Shown piece by piece: positions 14,904-23,279 of a DNA stretch of 64,000 nt. Each line of letters starts with the position of its first letter. The first letter of the stretch is position 1. The DNA is taken from positions 1-64,000 of the forward strand of contig CBFIEM010000005.1 of the NCBI GenBank assembly GCA_965661625.1. The letters run 5' to 3'. The translations under genes were made by a program, and so were the position numbers. This DNA is from GCA-2705995 sp965661625. Its GTDB lineage: Bacteria > Bacteroidota > Bacteroidia > Flavobacteriales_G > Salibacteraceae. Under the pieces are notes generated by a model, which worked only from the letters and a program-made list of their open reading frames with translations, searched no databases and was not told the DNA's origin.

Positions 14904-16877
14904 ATGGAGTACAAAAGGAAAGGTTTTAGCGACGACGAGTTAATTGTAATTTATAAGCAATTGATGCTTCCAAGACTGATTGAGGATAAGATGCTGATTT
15001 TATTGCGTCAAGGTCGGATATCTAAGTGGTTTTCGGGCTATGGTCAGGAAGCAGTAAGTGTGGGGTCAACGATTGCTATGGATTCCGAAGAGTACATCCT
15101 TCCAATGCATCGTAATTTAGGAATATTCACTACCCGTAACGTGCCCTTGGATCGTCTGTTTGCACAATTTCAAGGAAAAGCTGAAGGGTTTACGAAAGGC
15201 AGGGATCGCTCGTTTCATTTTGGATCTATCGAGCATCGACTTGTTGGAATGATTTCACATTTGGGACCTCAGCTAGGGGTAGCAGATGGGATAGCACTTG
15301 CTAACAAGTTGAGTAATGCCAAACAAGCAACACTTGTTGTAACTGGTGACGGAGGCGCTTCTGAAGGTGATTTTCATGAAGCACTAAATACTGCTGCTGT
15401 TTGGGAATTGCCGGTTATTTTTATGGTCGAAAATAATCAGTGGGGACTAAGCACACCTTCATCTGAGCAGTTTAGGTGTAAGCAATTTATTGACAAGGGA
15501 ATTGGCTATGGTATAACTGCAGTTCAAGTTGATGGAAACAATATTCTTGAGGTGATTACTGCGGTTAAAGAGGTCGCAGAACAAGTCCGCCAAACCGGTA
15601 AGCCAATCTTGCTTGAAATGATGACCTTTAGAATGCGTGGTCATGAAGAGGCTTCAGGAACAAAATATTACCCAAAAGGATTACAAGAAAAGTGGGTTAA
15701 TCGTGATCCTGTTGAAAATTTCGAGCGGTTTTTAATCGATGAAAACGTACTGACGGAGTCACTTGCGAAGGAAATAAAAGCAAGTATAACTGACGAAATA
15801 GCAAGTTCGTTGGAGCTTGCTGATAGCTACCCAAGGTTGACCTATAATGAACAAGAAGAGCTTCAAGATTTATTTGCTGAAGCTCCCAATACGCTTTCAG
15901 AAGCAGCAGGTGAGCTTCGAGAAATACGGTTTATCGATGCCATTGCCGAAGCTATGGATGAAGCCATGAAGCGTTGGGATAACCTCGTTTTAATGGGGCA
16001 AGACATTGGAAAGTACGGAGGGGTATTTAAGATTACAGATGGACTATTGGATAAATATGGTGCAGGACGGGTGCGAAATACACCGCTTTGCGAATCAGCA
16101 ATTTTAGGTGCGGCAATAGGTTTGTCTATTAAAGGGCACAAAGCAATGATGGAGATGCAGTTCGCAGATTTTGTATCTGAGGGGATGACCCAAATCTGCA
16201 ACAACATGGCTAAGCTCCATTGGCGATGGGGCCAACATGTTGATGCTGTTGTCAGGATGCCAACGGGTGCAGGTGTCGCTGCTGGTCCATTTCACAGTCA
16301 GTCTAATGAGGCTTGGTTTACCCATGTCCCGGGACTGAAGGTTGTTTACCCTGCTTTTCCGGAAGATGCTAAAGGGCTCTTATTAAGTGCGTTTAATGAT
16401 CCAAACCCAATTATGTTTTTTGAGCATAAGGCGTTATATCGTAGCTTGAAAGGTGAAGTTCCTGCAGGTTATTTTGAGACTCCTATTGGAAAAGCAAGGA
16501 TAGTTAAACCAGGAAAACGCTTAACTATTGTGAGTTACGGAATGGGAGTCCATTGGGCACTTGAAATTGCTGAGTCTTATGGTGATCAGATTGAGGTAAT
16601 CGATTTGAGAACTTTGGTGCCTCTTGATCTTGATACGATTACCTCCAGCGTTCAACGCACCAATCGTGTTCTTGTGTTGCATGAAGATTGCTCCATTGGC
16701 GGGTATGGTGGAGAAATTGTTACCCAAATTTCAGAAACCTGTTTTGAATGGTTAGATGCCCCCGTAAAAAGAGTAGGAAGCTCAAATACGCCAGTCCCTT
16801 TTGCACCAGAATTAGAAGAAGGGTTTCTCGCAAAATCGAGACTGAAAGAAGCTGTAACTTCACTGTTGGATTATTAA
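14904..16877 (+). CDS. 2-oxoacid (branched-chain type) dehydrogenase E1, fused alpha and beta subunits
   Basis: Thiamine-diphosphate E1 that decarboxylates 2-oxo acids and passes the acyl group to lipoyl-E2. The 657 residues contain an alpha-subunit half with the ThDP motif TGDGGASEGDFHEAL...VENNQWGLS (residues ~146-185) and a beta-subunit half from ~345 (RFIDAIAEAMDEAM, VLMGQDIG, EMQFADFV, TGAGVAAGPFHSQS). The single-chain alpha-beta layout is usual for the branched-chain 2-oxoacid dehydrogenase of Bacteroidota, which supplies branched-chain acyl-CoA starters for iso-fatty acids. A pyruvate-type substrate cannot be excluded. No E2 gene is adjacent. Confidence 0.9.
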   Translation: MEYKRKGFSDDELIVIYKQLMLPRLIEDKMLILLRQGRISKWFSGYGQEAVSVGSTIAMDSEEYILPMHRNLGIFTTRNVPLDRLFAQFQGKAEGFTKGRDRSFHFGSIEHRLVGMISHLGPQLGVADGIALANKLSNAKQATLVVTGDGGASEGDFHEALNTAAVWELPVIFMVENNQWGLSTPSSEQFRCKQFIDKGIGYGITAVQVDGNNILEVITAVKEVAEQVRQTGKPILLEMMTFRMRGHEEASGTKYYPKGLQEKWVNRDPVENFERFLIDENVLTESLAKEIKASITDEIASSLELADSYPRLTYNEQEELQDLFAEAPNTLSEAAGELREIRFIDAIAEAMDEAMKRWDNLVLMGQDIGKYGGVFKITDGLLDKYGAGRVRNTPLCESAILGAAIGLSIKGHKAMMEMQFADFVSEGMTQICNNMAKLHWRWGQHVDAVVRMPTGAGVAAGPFHSQSNEAWFTHVPGLKVVYPAFPEDAKGLLLSAFNDPNPIMFFEHKALYRSLKGEVPAGYFETPIGKARIVKPGKRLTIVSYGMGVHWALEIAESYGDQIEVIDLRTLVPLDLDTITSSVQRTNRVLVLHEDCSIGGYGGEIVTQISETCFEWLDAPVKRVGSSNTPVPFAPELEEGFLAKSRLKEAVTSLLDY

Positions 16878-16894
16878 AATTGAACCCTTCTTGT

Positions 16895-16902
16895 TATTTT
16901 TG
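16895..16902 (+). promoter_or_regulatory. Candidate -7 promoter element of the DUF4294 gene
   Basis: TATTTTTG fits TAnnTTTG. It ends 6 bases before the ATG at 16908, so transcription would start near that ATG; this favours the second ATG at 16938 as the real start. Confidence 0.45.
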
Positions 16903-16937
16903 AAATAATGAGGCTTTATTGCCGTTTCAAATTAGTT

Positions 16938-17537
16938 ATGAGATTTGCATTCCAAATTATAGGTCTTTTTATTTTCTGCTGCTCGTTACAAAGCTTTGGT
17001 CAGGAGGGAATGGTAGTTCGTGGAAGAATCCTTGATAGCGATACCCTATTAATATCCTATTTACCTGTGCAGCAAGTAACAGCGCGCAGAACATGGAAGT
17101 CCAGAAGGGCGAAGCAAAAATACGTGAGACTTTCTAAAAAAGTGCGTAAAGTATACCCGTATGCAAGATTGGCTGGGCATCGTATGGAGCAGTATGCCGC
17201 TTCTTATGAAAAACTAGATTCAAGATCTGCTAAGCGTAAATTCTATAAAGAAATCGAAGAAGAGTTGAAAAGAGAATACGGTGCAGAATTGAAAAAATTG
17301 ACCATTTCTGAGGGTGCCATTTTAATTAAACTCATTGATCGTCAAACAGGAGACTCCAGTTATGAGCTTGTTAAAGAACTAAGGGGTAAATTCTCTGCAT
17401 TTTTTTGGCAGGGACTGGCGTGTATTTTTGGTCAAAATTTAAAAAACGAGTATGACCCAAACGGTGACGATCGCGAAATTGAATTTATTGTTCGTCAAAT
17501 AGAGCAAGAACAACTCGCTTCCGGCTTAGTCCAGTAA
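16938..17537 (+). CDS. DUF4294 domain-containing exported protein
   Basis: A 199-residue protein (209 from the ATG at 16908) with a signal peptide ending near SFGQEG. The mature part is strongly basic with VTARRTWKSRRAKQKYVRL, then KVRKVYPYARLAG and a C-terminal region typical of DUF4294, a family confined largely to Bacteroidota and without known function. The start at 16938 gives a conventional signal peptide (MRFAFQIIGLFIF) and fits the promoter position. Its last 12 bases overlap the convergent response regulator gene. Confidence 0.8.
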   Translation: MRFAFQIIGLFIFCCSLQSFGQEGMVVRGRILDSDTLLISYLPVQQVTARRTWKSRRAKQKYVRLSKKVRKVYPYARLAGHRMEQYAASYEKLDSRSAKRKFYKEIEEELKREYGAELKKLTISEGAILIKLIDRQTGDSSYELVKELRGKFSAFFWQGLACIFGQNLKNEYDPNGDDREIEFIVRQIEQEQLASGLVQ

Positions 17538-17990
17538 TTTTTGGCGCAGCAAGAACTCCAACTGCTCATTTGCCTTTTTAAGTTTATCCATCAGTTCCTT
17601 GTTTTCTTTTCTAAGCGCAAAAACTTCAAATGCATTTTCAATATTCATGCGCAGCTCTTGCTCATTCCAAGGCTTAGTGATGTACCGGTAAATTTGTCCT
17701 TTATTAATGCCATCAATAACCGCCTCTATGTCCGTGTAACCCGTAAGCAAAATACGAATTGGCTCAGGGTATTGTTCGAGAATGGATGAAAGGAATTCGA
17801 CGCCTGTTTCTTCTGGCATGCGTTGATCTGTAATGATCAAATTCATAGTATGTTGCTCAAGTAGCTCACGCCCCTCAGCTGCCGATAATGCCGTAAATAC
17901 CCTGTAATCACGTCGAAATGTTGCTTTAAAAGACGTTAAGTTGTTTTCTTCGTCGTCTATATAAAGGATGTTGATTTTATCTTTTGCCAT
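17526..17990 (-). CDS. Single-domain response regulator with C-terminal helical tail
   Basis: A 154-residue CheY-like receiver with the acidic pair DDEE near residues 12-15, phospho-acceptor Asp55 in IITDQRMPE, the Thr of LLTG and the Lys of ITKPW. After the receiver (~residue 125) only a coiled-coil tail remains, so it has no DNA-binding output. The start at 17990 is used because the family begins there; the frame extends 38 codons further without domain content. The receiver resembles that of the hybrid kinase at 22173 (DQRMP, IYRYI(T/S)KPW), which lies in the divergent operon, so both probably belong to one phosphorelay. Confidence 0.9.
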   Translation of the reverse strand: MAKDKINILYIDDEENNLTSFKATFRRDYRVFTALSAAEGRELLEQHTMNLIITDQRMPEETGVEFLSSILEQYPEPIRILLTGYTDIEAVIDGINKGQIYRYITKPWNEQELRMNIENAFEVFALRKENKELMDKLKKANEQLEFLLRQKLLD

Positions 17991-17997
17991 TTTTATG

Positions 17998-18013
17998 CTT
18001 TCAAACTTGAAAG
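17998..18013. repeat. Palindromic site upstream of the response regulator
   Basis: A perfect 7-base inverted repeat CTTTCAA/TTGAAAG with a 2-base spacer, ending 8 bases before the response regulator ATG. A related half-site pair (CTTTCAA at 18136-18142 and TTGAAC at 18152-18157) lies 40-60 bases before the divergent E1-like operon. It could be an operator controlling both, or a chance AT-rich palindrome. Confidence 0.35.
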
Positions 18014-18197
18014 TAAATTTTCCTAATGTGCTAAGATAAGTAAATTCAAGTTGCTCTGAAATGGGGCGAGTTGCTAGGATTCTAGTTAAAATAAATGAAC
18101 TCATGCTTTAAATTCCATGGGTGTCATTTATATATCTTTCAAAAGTTGGTATTGAACAAAAATCAACTACTGAAATTATAATTCTACAGGTTTCCAC

Positions 18198-19304
18198 ATG
18201 GGGTCAAAATTCGAGGTAATAGAGGATCAATTGTATTTTAATATTCCTAGGTTTAACCTATCGGACGACCAAGAAGCAGCATCATTTAATGAGTTGATAC
18301 GGTCCAAAAAACCAAATCTTGTTAATCGGATCGACCACCAGCTCGTAGAACTCTATAAATGGAGGTGGCTAGATAGGGGGGCTGATTCTGAAGAAATCAA
18401 AGCAGAGGTAGAACATCAACTTTCTGGAAAGCGGGAAACATTTGGGACGTGGTTTTATTACCCATGGAATAACACGGTTGTTCACGTTTTGAATGAAGAT
18501 GACTTCATAGACTTAAGAACTAGCAGGAATCAATTGAAGATAACCAAGGAGGAACAAGCTTCATTTGTTAACCGCACTGTAGGTATCATAGGCCTTTCTG
18601 TTGGAAATGCCGTGGCTACAAATTTGGTAATGGAACGCCTTTGTGGAGAGGTTCGACTAGCTGATTTTGATGGAATCGATTTAAGTAACTTAAATCGCTT
18701 GCGTGCGGGATTGCCTGACTTAGGTGCTAACAAAGCAACGGTTGCCGCACGTCAGATTAAGGAATTAGATCCCTATATGAGGGTTCAGGTTTATCAAGAA
18801 GGATATACAGCTGAAAATGCTCCATCTTTTTTCGAAGCGGGGGGTACCTTGGACTTGCTAGTTGAAGTTTGTGATTCAATGCAAGTGAAGGTAGACTCAA
18901 GACTGTATGCAAAAGCACTCAATGTTCCAGTTATTATGGACACGAACGACAGGGGGATGTTGGATGTGGAGCGTTTTGATGCAGAACCGGATCGACCTAT
19001 TTTTCATGGGTTATTAGACGGTACCGATACCTCAAATTTAAGTTCCTTGGAGCCAGACGAGCGCATGGAACTCATTTCAAAACTAATTAGCCTTGATCGT
19101 GTTTCCCCGCGCTTAAAAAAATCTATGCCTCAAATTGGCAAAACTTTGATGTCTTGGCCTCAATTAGCATCTGGAGTATTTTTAGGCGCAGCGTTAAGTG
19201 CCAATGTTTGTAGACGCATTTTTTTGGGAGAAGACGTGCCTTCTGGGAGGTATTATATTGATATGGACGAGCTAGTTAGTAGTGATAAATTTGTTGGTTT
19301 ATGA
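18198..19304 (+). CDS. E1-like (ThiF/MoeB fold) adenylating protein, Rv1355c-like
   Basis: A 368-residue protein with an N-terminal unassigned part (residues 1-125) and a ThiF/E1 Rossmann domain. Landmarks: nucleotide loop GIIGLSVGN (129-137), the ribose/Mg segment ADFDGIDLSNLNR (155-167), the Lys of GANKATVAA (Lys179) and Cys225 in VEVCDSM. The zinc-binding CxxC pairs of MoeB/ThiF are absent. The closest family I recognise is the Rv1355c type, whose actinobacterial members add a nitroreductase domain that is missing here. E1 enzymes adenylate a carboxylate, often a protein C-terminus; no ubiquitin-like partner is encoded nearby. It overlaps the next gene by 4 bases, starting a four-gene operon with signalling proteins. 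Confidence 0.8.
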   Translation: MGSKFEVIEDQLYFNIPRFNLSDDQEAASFNELIRSKKPNLVNRIDHQLVELYKWRWLDRGADSEEIKAEVEHQLSGKRETFGTWFYYPWNNTVVHVLNEDDFIDLRTSRNQLKITKEEQASFVNRTVGIIGLSVGNAVATNLVMERLCGEVRLADFDGIDLSNLNRLRAGLPDLGANKATVAARQIKELDPYMRVQVYQEGYTAENAPSFFEAGGTLDLLVEVCDSMQVKVDSRLYAKALNVPVIMDTNDRGMLDVERFDAEPDRPIFHGLLDGTDTSNLSSLEPDERMELISKLISLDRVSPRLKKSMPQIGKTLMSWPQLASGVFLGAALSANVCRRIFLGEDVPSGRYYIDMDELVSSDKFVGL

Positions 19305-20011
19305 TACGAATAAGAGCATTCAAAGCAACCTCAAATCTCGAGTCATGTAAGTTATTTGCGGACGGGCACGAACAGGTATTACGTGACTTTGGTGTATTGA
19401 AAGTAACTTCCGCCAATACTGACTGGTTTTATAATGATCATGTTTATGTGATCTTGGTTGAAGACAGTGAATCGGGAAAGGTATATGGTGGGGCACGCAT
19501 TCACTTAGCAGATGGTGATAATCCGTTACCTGTAGAAGAAGCTGTAGGAGATATGGACCCAAACATTAAAAGTCGTATTCAAGCAGATTTGAAAGATGGA
19601 ATGGGTGAGATGTGTGGCTTGTGGAACGCAAAAGAAATTAGAGGTTCAGGAGTAAGTATTCTGCTAACCAAAGCGAGTGTGGCCAAAGCCGGAGCAGCAA
19701 TTGCGAATTTATTGAAGATAAAAACACTCTGGGTTTTATGTGCCCCTTATACGGTCGAAATGGTTCGAAAAGCCGGCTTTGAAATAGAGTCTGACTTGGG
19801 CGATCAAGGTACTTTTCCATATCCCAAACCAGATTGGTTGGCAACAGTATTGGCATGCAGAGATACAGACGCTTTGGAAAAAGCAGAGCCCACACAAAGG
19901 GAGGATATTTTTGACTTGCGAGCAACACCAACACAGAATAAGGTTGAGGAAGGTCCAAAAGGAGAGTTGATCATAGAATATGACCTGTTTATTAAAGACT
20001 TAACACTTTAA
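19301..20011 (+). CDS. GNAT-like acyltransferase candidate partnered with the E1-like protein
   Basis: A 236-residue protein with no clear family assignment. The central part looks like a GNAT fold: an acidic beta-strand GEMCGLWN, then a turn EIRGSGVSILL in the place of the acetyl-CoA pyrophosphate loop, a helix, and a late KAGFEIE as in the final GNAT strands. It also recalls autoinducer-synthase-like acyltransferases, but the diagnostic residues of LuxI are not present. Its ATG overlaps the stop of the E1-like gene (ATGA) and the histidine kinase follows 9 bases later, so the function is probably tied to both. The call rests on pattern only. Confidence 0.5.
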   Translation: MIRIRAFKATSNLESCKLFADGHEQVLRDFGVLKVTSANTDWFYNDHVYVILVEDSESGKVYGGARIHLADGDNPLPVEEAVGDMDPNIKSRIQADLKDGMGEMCGLWNAKEIRGSGVSILLTKASVAKAGAAIANLLKIKTLWVLCAPYTVEMVRKAGFEIESDLGDQGTFPYPKPDWLATVLACRDTDALEKAEPTQREDIFDLRATPTQNKVEEGPKGELIIEYDLFIKDLTL

Positions 20012-20020
20012 GGGATCTCC

Positions 20021-22171
20021 ATGCAAACTAAACTTTTACTTAGTAGTTTCTTCTTGATTCTTTCAGGACTTTTATATAGTCAGGGTACTGTAGTTTATGA
20101 CGACCCAGATCGGGCTGTTAAGATCGGGAATGTGGTTGAGGTTTTGGAGGATAGTATAGGACTTGCATTCAATAAGCTTCCGGAAACAGGGTGGGTGAAA
20201 AGCGAACTTGCTGTCCCTAATTTAGGAATTACGGAAAACACCTATTGGCTGAGGTTTAAAGTAGAAAACAGAACCAATGAAGCACGGTTATTCTTAGAAA
20301 TCGATAATCCGATTATCAATTTATGCAACCTGTATAGTTTTCAACAGGGAAAAATTAGAATACAAGAGGCTGGGGAAGAAGTTGAAATCTCTGAACGGGA
20401 GATGAAACATCAAAACCCAATTTTCACCTTAATGATTCCACCTGGCAGTACCGAAATGTATATGCTGGAAGTAAAAAGTGGTGATCAGGTATTTTTACCG
20501 ATGAGTTTAGGTGCTCCAGATGTAATCTTTGGAAGGCTCATGATCAAGGACTTGGTAATGGGTATTTATGTAGGAGTCATTCTTGTAATGTTTTTCTATA
20601 ATTTCTTCATCTACCTAACCACGCGCGAAAAATCATACCTCTATTACGTATTTTATATTTTAAGTGTTGGCCTTGTACAAACGAGTTTACAAGGTTATAC
20701 GTATCAGTTTCTATGGCCAGATAACAGTTGGTTTGCACAACATAGTTTGTACATATTTAACACAGCCACGGCATTTTTGGCAATTCTTTTTATGCGAGAC
20801 TTTGTGCAAGTGAAGTCTTACTTTCCGAAGTTGGATAAGGTTTTTAATGTATTTATTGGGCTATACAGCTTGATGCTTATCCTAGCGCTATTTGGCCCCG
20901 AGCAAGTAGCATACAACCTGAATAATTTAATAGCGATGCTGCTGTCAATTTATATGCTGGTTGTCGCTGTTTTATTGGTAAGACGGGGAGCCCGCCCTGC
21001 GATTTTCTTTTTACTCGCGTGGTCAATATTTCTGGTTGGAATTATCCTGTTTGTGCTTAAGGATCAAGGTGTAATTCCACACAACCTGATAACCGCTTAT
21101 ATTTTACCTATTGGGTCGGCTTTGGAGGTTGTCTTACTGAGCTTCGGTCTTGCAGATAAGATCAACCTACTTAAAAAGGAAAAAGAATTGTCACAACGTG
21201 AAGCACTTCGTGTTTCAAAGGAGAATGAACGCATTGTACGCGAGCAAAACATTTTACTCGAAGCTAAAGTTGAGGAACGCACAGCCGAATTAAAAGGAGC
21301 AAATACAGTATTAGAAAAAACACTGGAGAAATTAAAGGATACTCAGGCACAACTTGTTGATCAAGAGAAAATGGCAAGTTTAGGTCAGTTGACAGCGGGG
21401 ATAGCTCATGAGATTAATAACCCAATCAATTTCGTTACGAGTAATGTTAACCCACTGAAACGTGATATTGGTGATCTAATCGAAGTGCTGGATAAGTATG
21501 ATAGTATACAAAGCGGTGATGAATTTGATTCTGAAAAAGCGGGCATCGAAGCGCTGAAAGAAGAAGTAGATATCGACTTTGTTAAAGAGGAAATAGCGAG
21601 TCTTCTAAAAGGAATAGGAGAAGGAGCTTCACGAACCGCCGAGATTGTAAGGGGATTAAAGGTGTTTTCGCGAATGGATGAGCAAGATATCAAACGTGTA
21701 GATATCATTGAAGGAATAGAGTCAACCATTACCCTGTTAAGGAGTTCTACTCAAGGTAGAATTGAGTTTGTGCGTGATTTCAATAATATACCAATGATTG
21801 AGTGTTTTGCTGGAAAGCTCAATCAAGTGTTCATGAATTTATTGAGCAATGCTATCCATGCAGTTCTAGCGAAAGAAGGTCTTGAAAAAGATGGGTTCAT
21901 CAAAATTGGAGTGCGTGATGATGGGGACTTTATCAAGATCATTTTTGAAGATAATGGAACAGGGATGTCTGATGATGTGAAACAAAAGATATTTGAACCC
22001 TTTTTCACTACAAAGCAAGTGGGAGAAGGTACAGGGCTTGGTATGAGTATTACATTTTCAATAATTGAAAAACACCGAGGAACCCTTGAGGTTGAAAGTG
22101 AAGTAGGGGTTGGTTCTAAATTCATTATTCGTCTTCCAAAGGAGATAGAAGGTAATCAAGGGGATTCATAA
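20021..22171 (+). CDS. 7TM-DISM sensor histidine kinase
   Basis: A 716-residue membrane kinase: signal peptide, extracytoplasmic 7TMR-DISMED2 jelly-roll (residues ~35-165, with NTYWLRFKVEN), seven membrane helices (~180-390), a coiled coil (~390-450), a HisKA-type dimerisation helix with the phosphorylatable His in GIAHEINNPINF (about residue 463) and an HATPase domain ending in GTGLGMSI. DISMED2 domains are proposed to bind carbohydrates or other small ligands outside the cell. It lies between the GNAT-like gene and a receiver-kinase hybrid one base downstream. The ligand is unknown; a product of the two upstream enzymes is a plausible candidate. Confidence 0.93.
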   Translation: MQTKLLLSSFFLILSGLLYSQGTVVYDDPDRAVKIGNVVEVLEDSIGLAFNKLPETGWVKSELAVPNLGITENTYWLRFKVENRTNEARLFLEIDNPIINLCNLYSFQQGKIRIQEAGEEVEISEREMKHQNPIFTLMIPPGSTEMYMLEVKSGDQVFLPMSLGAPDVIFGRLMIKDLVMGIYVGVILVMFFYNFFIYLTTREKSYLYYVFYILSVGLVQTSLQGYTYQFLWPDNSWFAQHSLYIFNTATAFLAILFMRDFVQVKSYFPKLDKVFNVFIGLYSLMLILALFGPEQVAYNLNNLIAMLLSIYMLVVAVLLVRRGARPAIFFLLAWSIFLVGIILFVLKDQGVIPHNLITAYILPIGSALEVVLLSFGLADKINLLKKEKELSQREALRVSKENERIVREQNILLEAKVEERTAELKGANTVLEKTLEKLKDTQAQLVDQEKMASLGQLTAGIAHEINNPINFVTSNVNPLKRDIGDLIEVLDKYDSIQSGDEFDSEKAGIEALKEEVDIDFVKEEIASLLKGIGEGASRTAEIVRGLKVFSRMDEQDIKRVDIIEGIESTITLLRSSTQGRIEFVRDFNNIPMIECFAGKLNQVFMNLLSNAIHAVLAKEGLEKDGFIKIGVRDDGDFIKIIFEDNGTGMSDDVKQKIFEPFFTTKQVGEGTGLGMSITFSIIEKHRGTLEVESEVGVGSKFIIRLPKEIEGNQGDS

Positions 22172-22172
22172 T

Positions 22173-23279
22173 ATGGAAAAAGATAAAGCACGAATTCTTA
22201 TTCTTGATGATGAGGAGAACAATTTGATTTCGTTTACTTCTGCATTTCGAAAGGAGTATACGATTTTCGCAGTTCAAGATCATCATTCAGCATATAGGAT
22301 TTTGGAAGATGAGGAGATTCACATCGTTATTTCTGATCAGCGTATGCCTTCCGTATCAGGGGTTGATTTTCTTGAGTCAGTAGTACAACGTCATCCCGAA
22401 ACCGTAAGAATGCTTCTTACAGGATTTGATGATTTTGAGCCTGCAATTGAAGCGCTTAACCGAGGAGCCATTTACCGCTATATTTCAAAGCCATGGGATG
22501 AAGTAGAGCTTCGTCTTAGCTTAAAAAATGCATATGCTACCTATAAGTCTCAAAAGCTAGTTAAACAAAAGAATCGCGAACTAGAAAAAGCTTACAAAGA
22601 GCTCGATCAATTTGTTTATAGGGCTTCACATGATATCAGAGGCCCATTGATGGGGATATTGGGTATTACAGAGCTTATCGAACTTGAATCTACAACAGAT
22701 ACAACGCGTGAATATGTAAGCATGATTAACGAAAGTGTCCACCGCCTTGACACATTTGTGCAAAACATGGTAGATTATTCAAAGAATGCTCGTATTCAGG
22801 CAAAGCATGCTTCCATGAATGTAGAAGAGGTGGTTAAGCGTGTATTAATTAAACTCTCCTTTACTGAGCCACTTTATAACAATGCGGCGATTGAATTAGA
22901 CTATAAAGGAAATGAACGCATTGTTTCTGATGAGAGTAGGGTAGAGATCATTTTGAGCAATTTGTTGTCGAATGCAATCAAGTATGCCGATAATGAGCGT
23001 GAGGAGAAGCATATGGTAAAGCTTTCAGTATCCGCAGATGAAGACGGTGTTGAATTCATCGTGCGCGATAATGGTGTTGGTATAGACAAGTCGCAGATTG
23101 AAGATATTTTCAAAATGTTCTATCGAGGAACTGAGTTGAGCCAAGGCTCTGGTATTGGACTATATATTGTTCAAGAAGCAGTGAATCGGCTGAATGGCAC
23201 CATTCTAGTTGATAGTGAAGTTCATAGTGGAACTACGATTACCGTAACGATTCCTCGACCTACGGCACTTAGCGTTTAA
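22173..23279 (+). CDS. Receiver-histidine kinase hybrid (response regulator with C-terminal kinase)
   Basis: A 368-residue cytoplasmic protein with a receiver domain first (Asp55 in VISDQRMP, LLTG, ISKPW) and a histidine kinase after it (His153 in ASHDIRGPL, N-box LLSNAIKYAD, GVGID, GSGIGLYI). This order suggests it is phosphorylated by the 7TM-DISM kinase encoded immediately upstream and then changes its own kinase activity, passing the signal on, possibly to the single-domain regulator at 17526. It has no membrane segment or DNA-binding domain. Its last 11 bases overlap the convergent ABC transporter gene. Confidence 0.93.
   Translation: MEKDKARILILDDEENNLISFTSAFRKEYTIFAVQDHHSAYRILEDEEIHIVISDQRMPSVSGVDFLESVVQRHPETVRMLLTGFDDFEPAIEALNRGAIYRYISKPWDEVELRLSLKNAYATYKSQKLVKQKNRELEKAYKELDQFVYRASHDIRGPLMGILGITELIELESTTDTTREYVSMINESVHRLDTFVQNMVDYSKNARIQAKHASMNVEEVVKRVLIKLSFTEPLYNNAAIELDYKGNERIVSDESRVEIILSNLLSNAIKYADNEREEKHMVKLSVSADEDGVEFIVRDNGVGIDKSQIEDIFKMFYRGTELSQGSGIGLYIVQEAVNRLNGTILVDSEVHSGTTITVTIPRPTALSV

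Noticed and set aside
18198..20011. Bacterial ubiquitin-like or CBASS type II (E1-E2-JAB) defence system
   Set aside because: Only an E1-like domain is present. There is no E2, JAB protease, ubiquitin-like protein, CD-NTase or effector, and the neighbours are two-component proteins.
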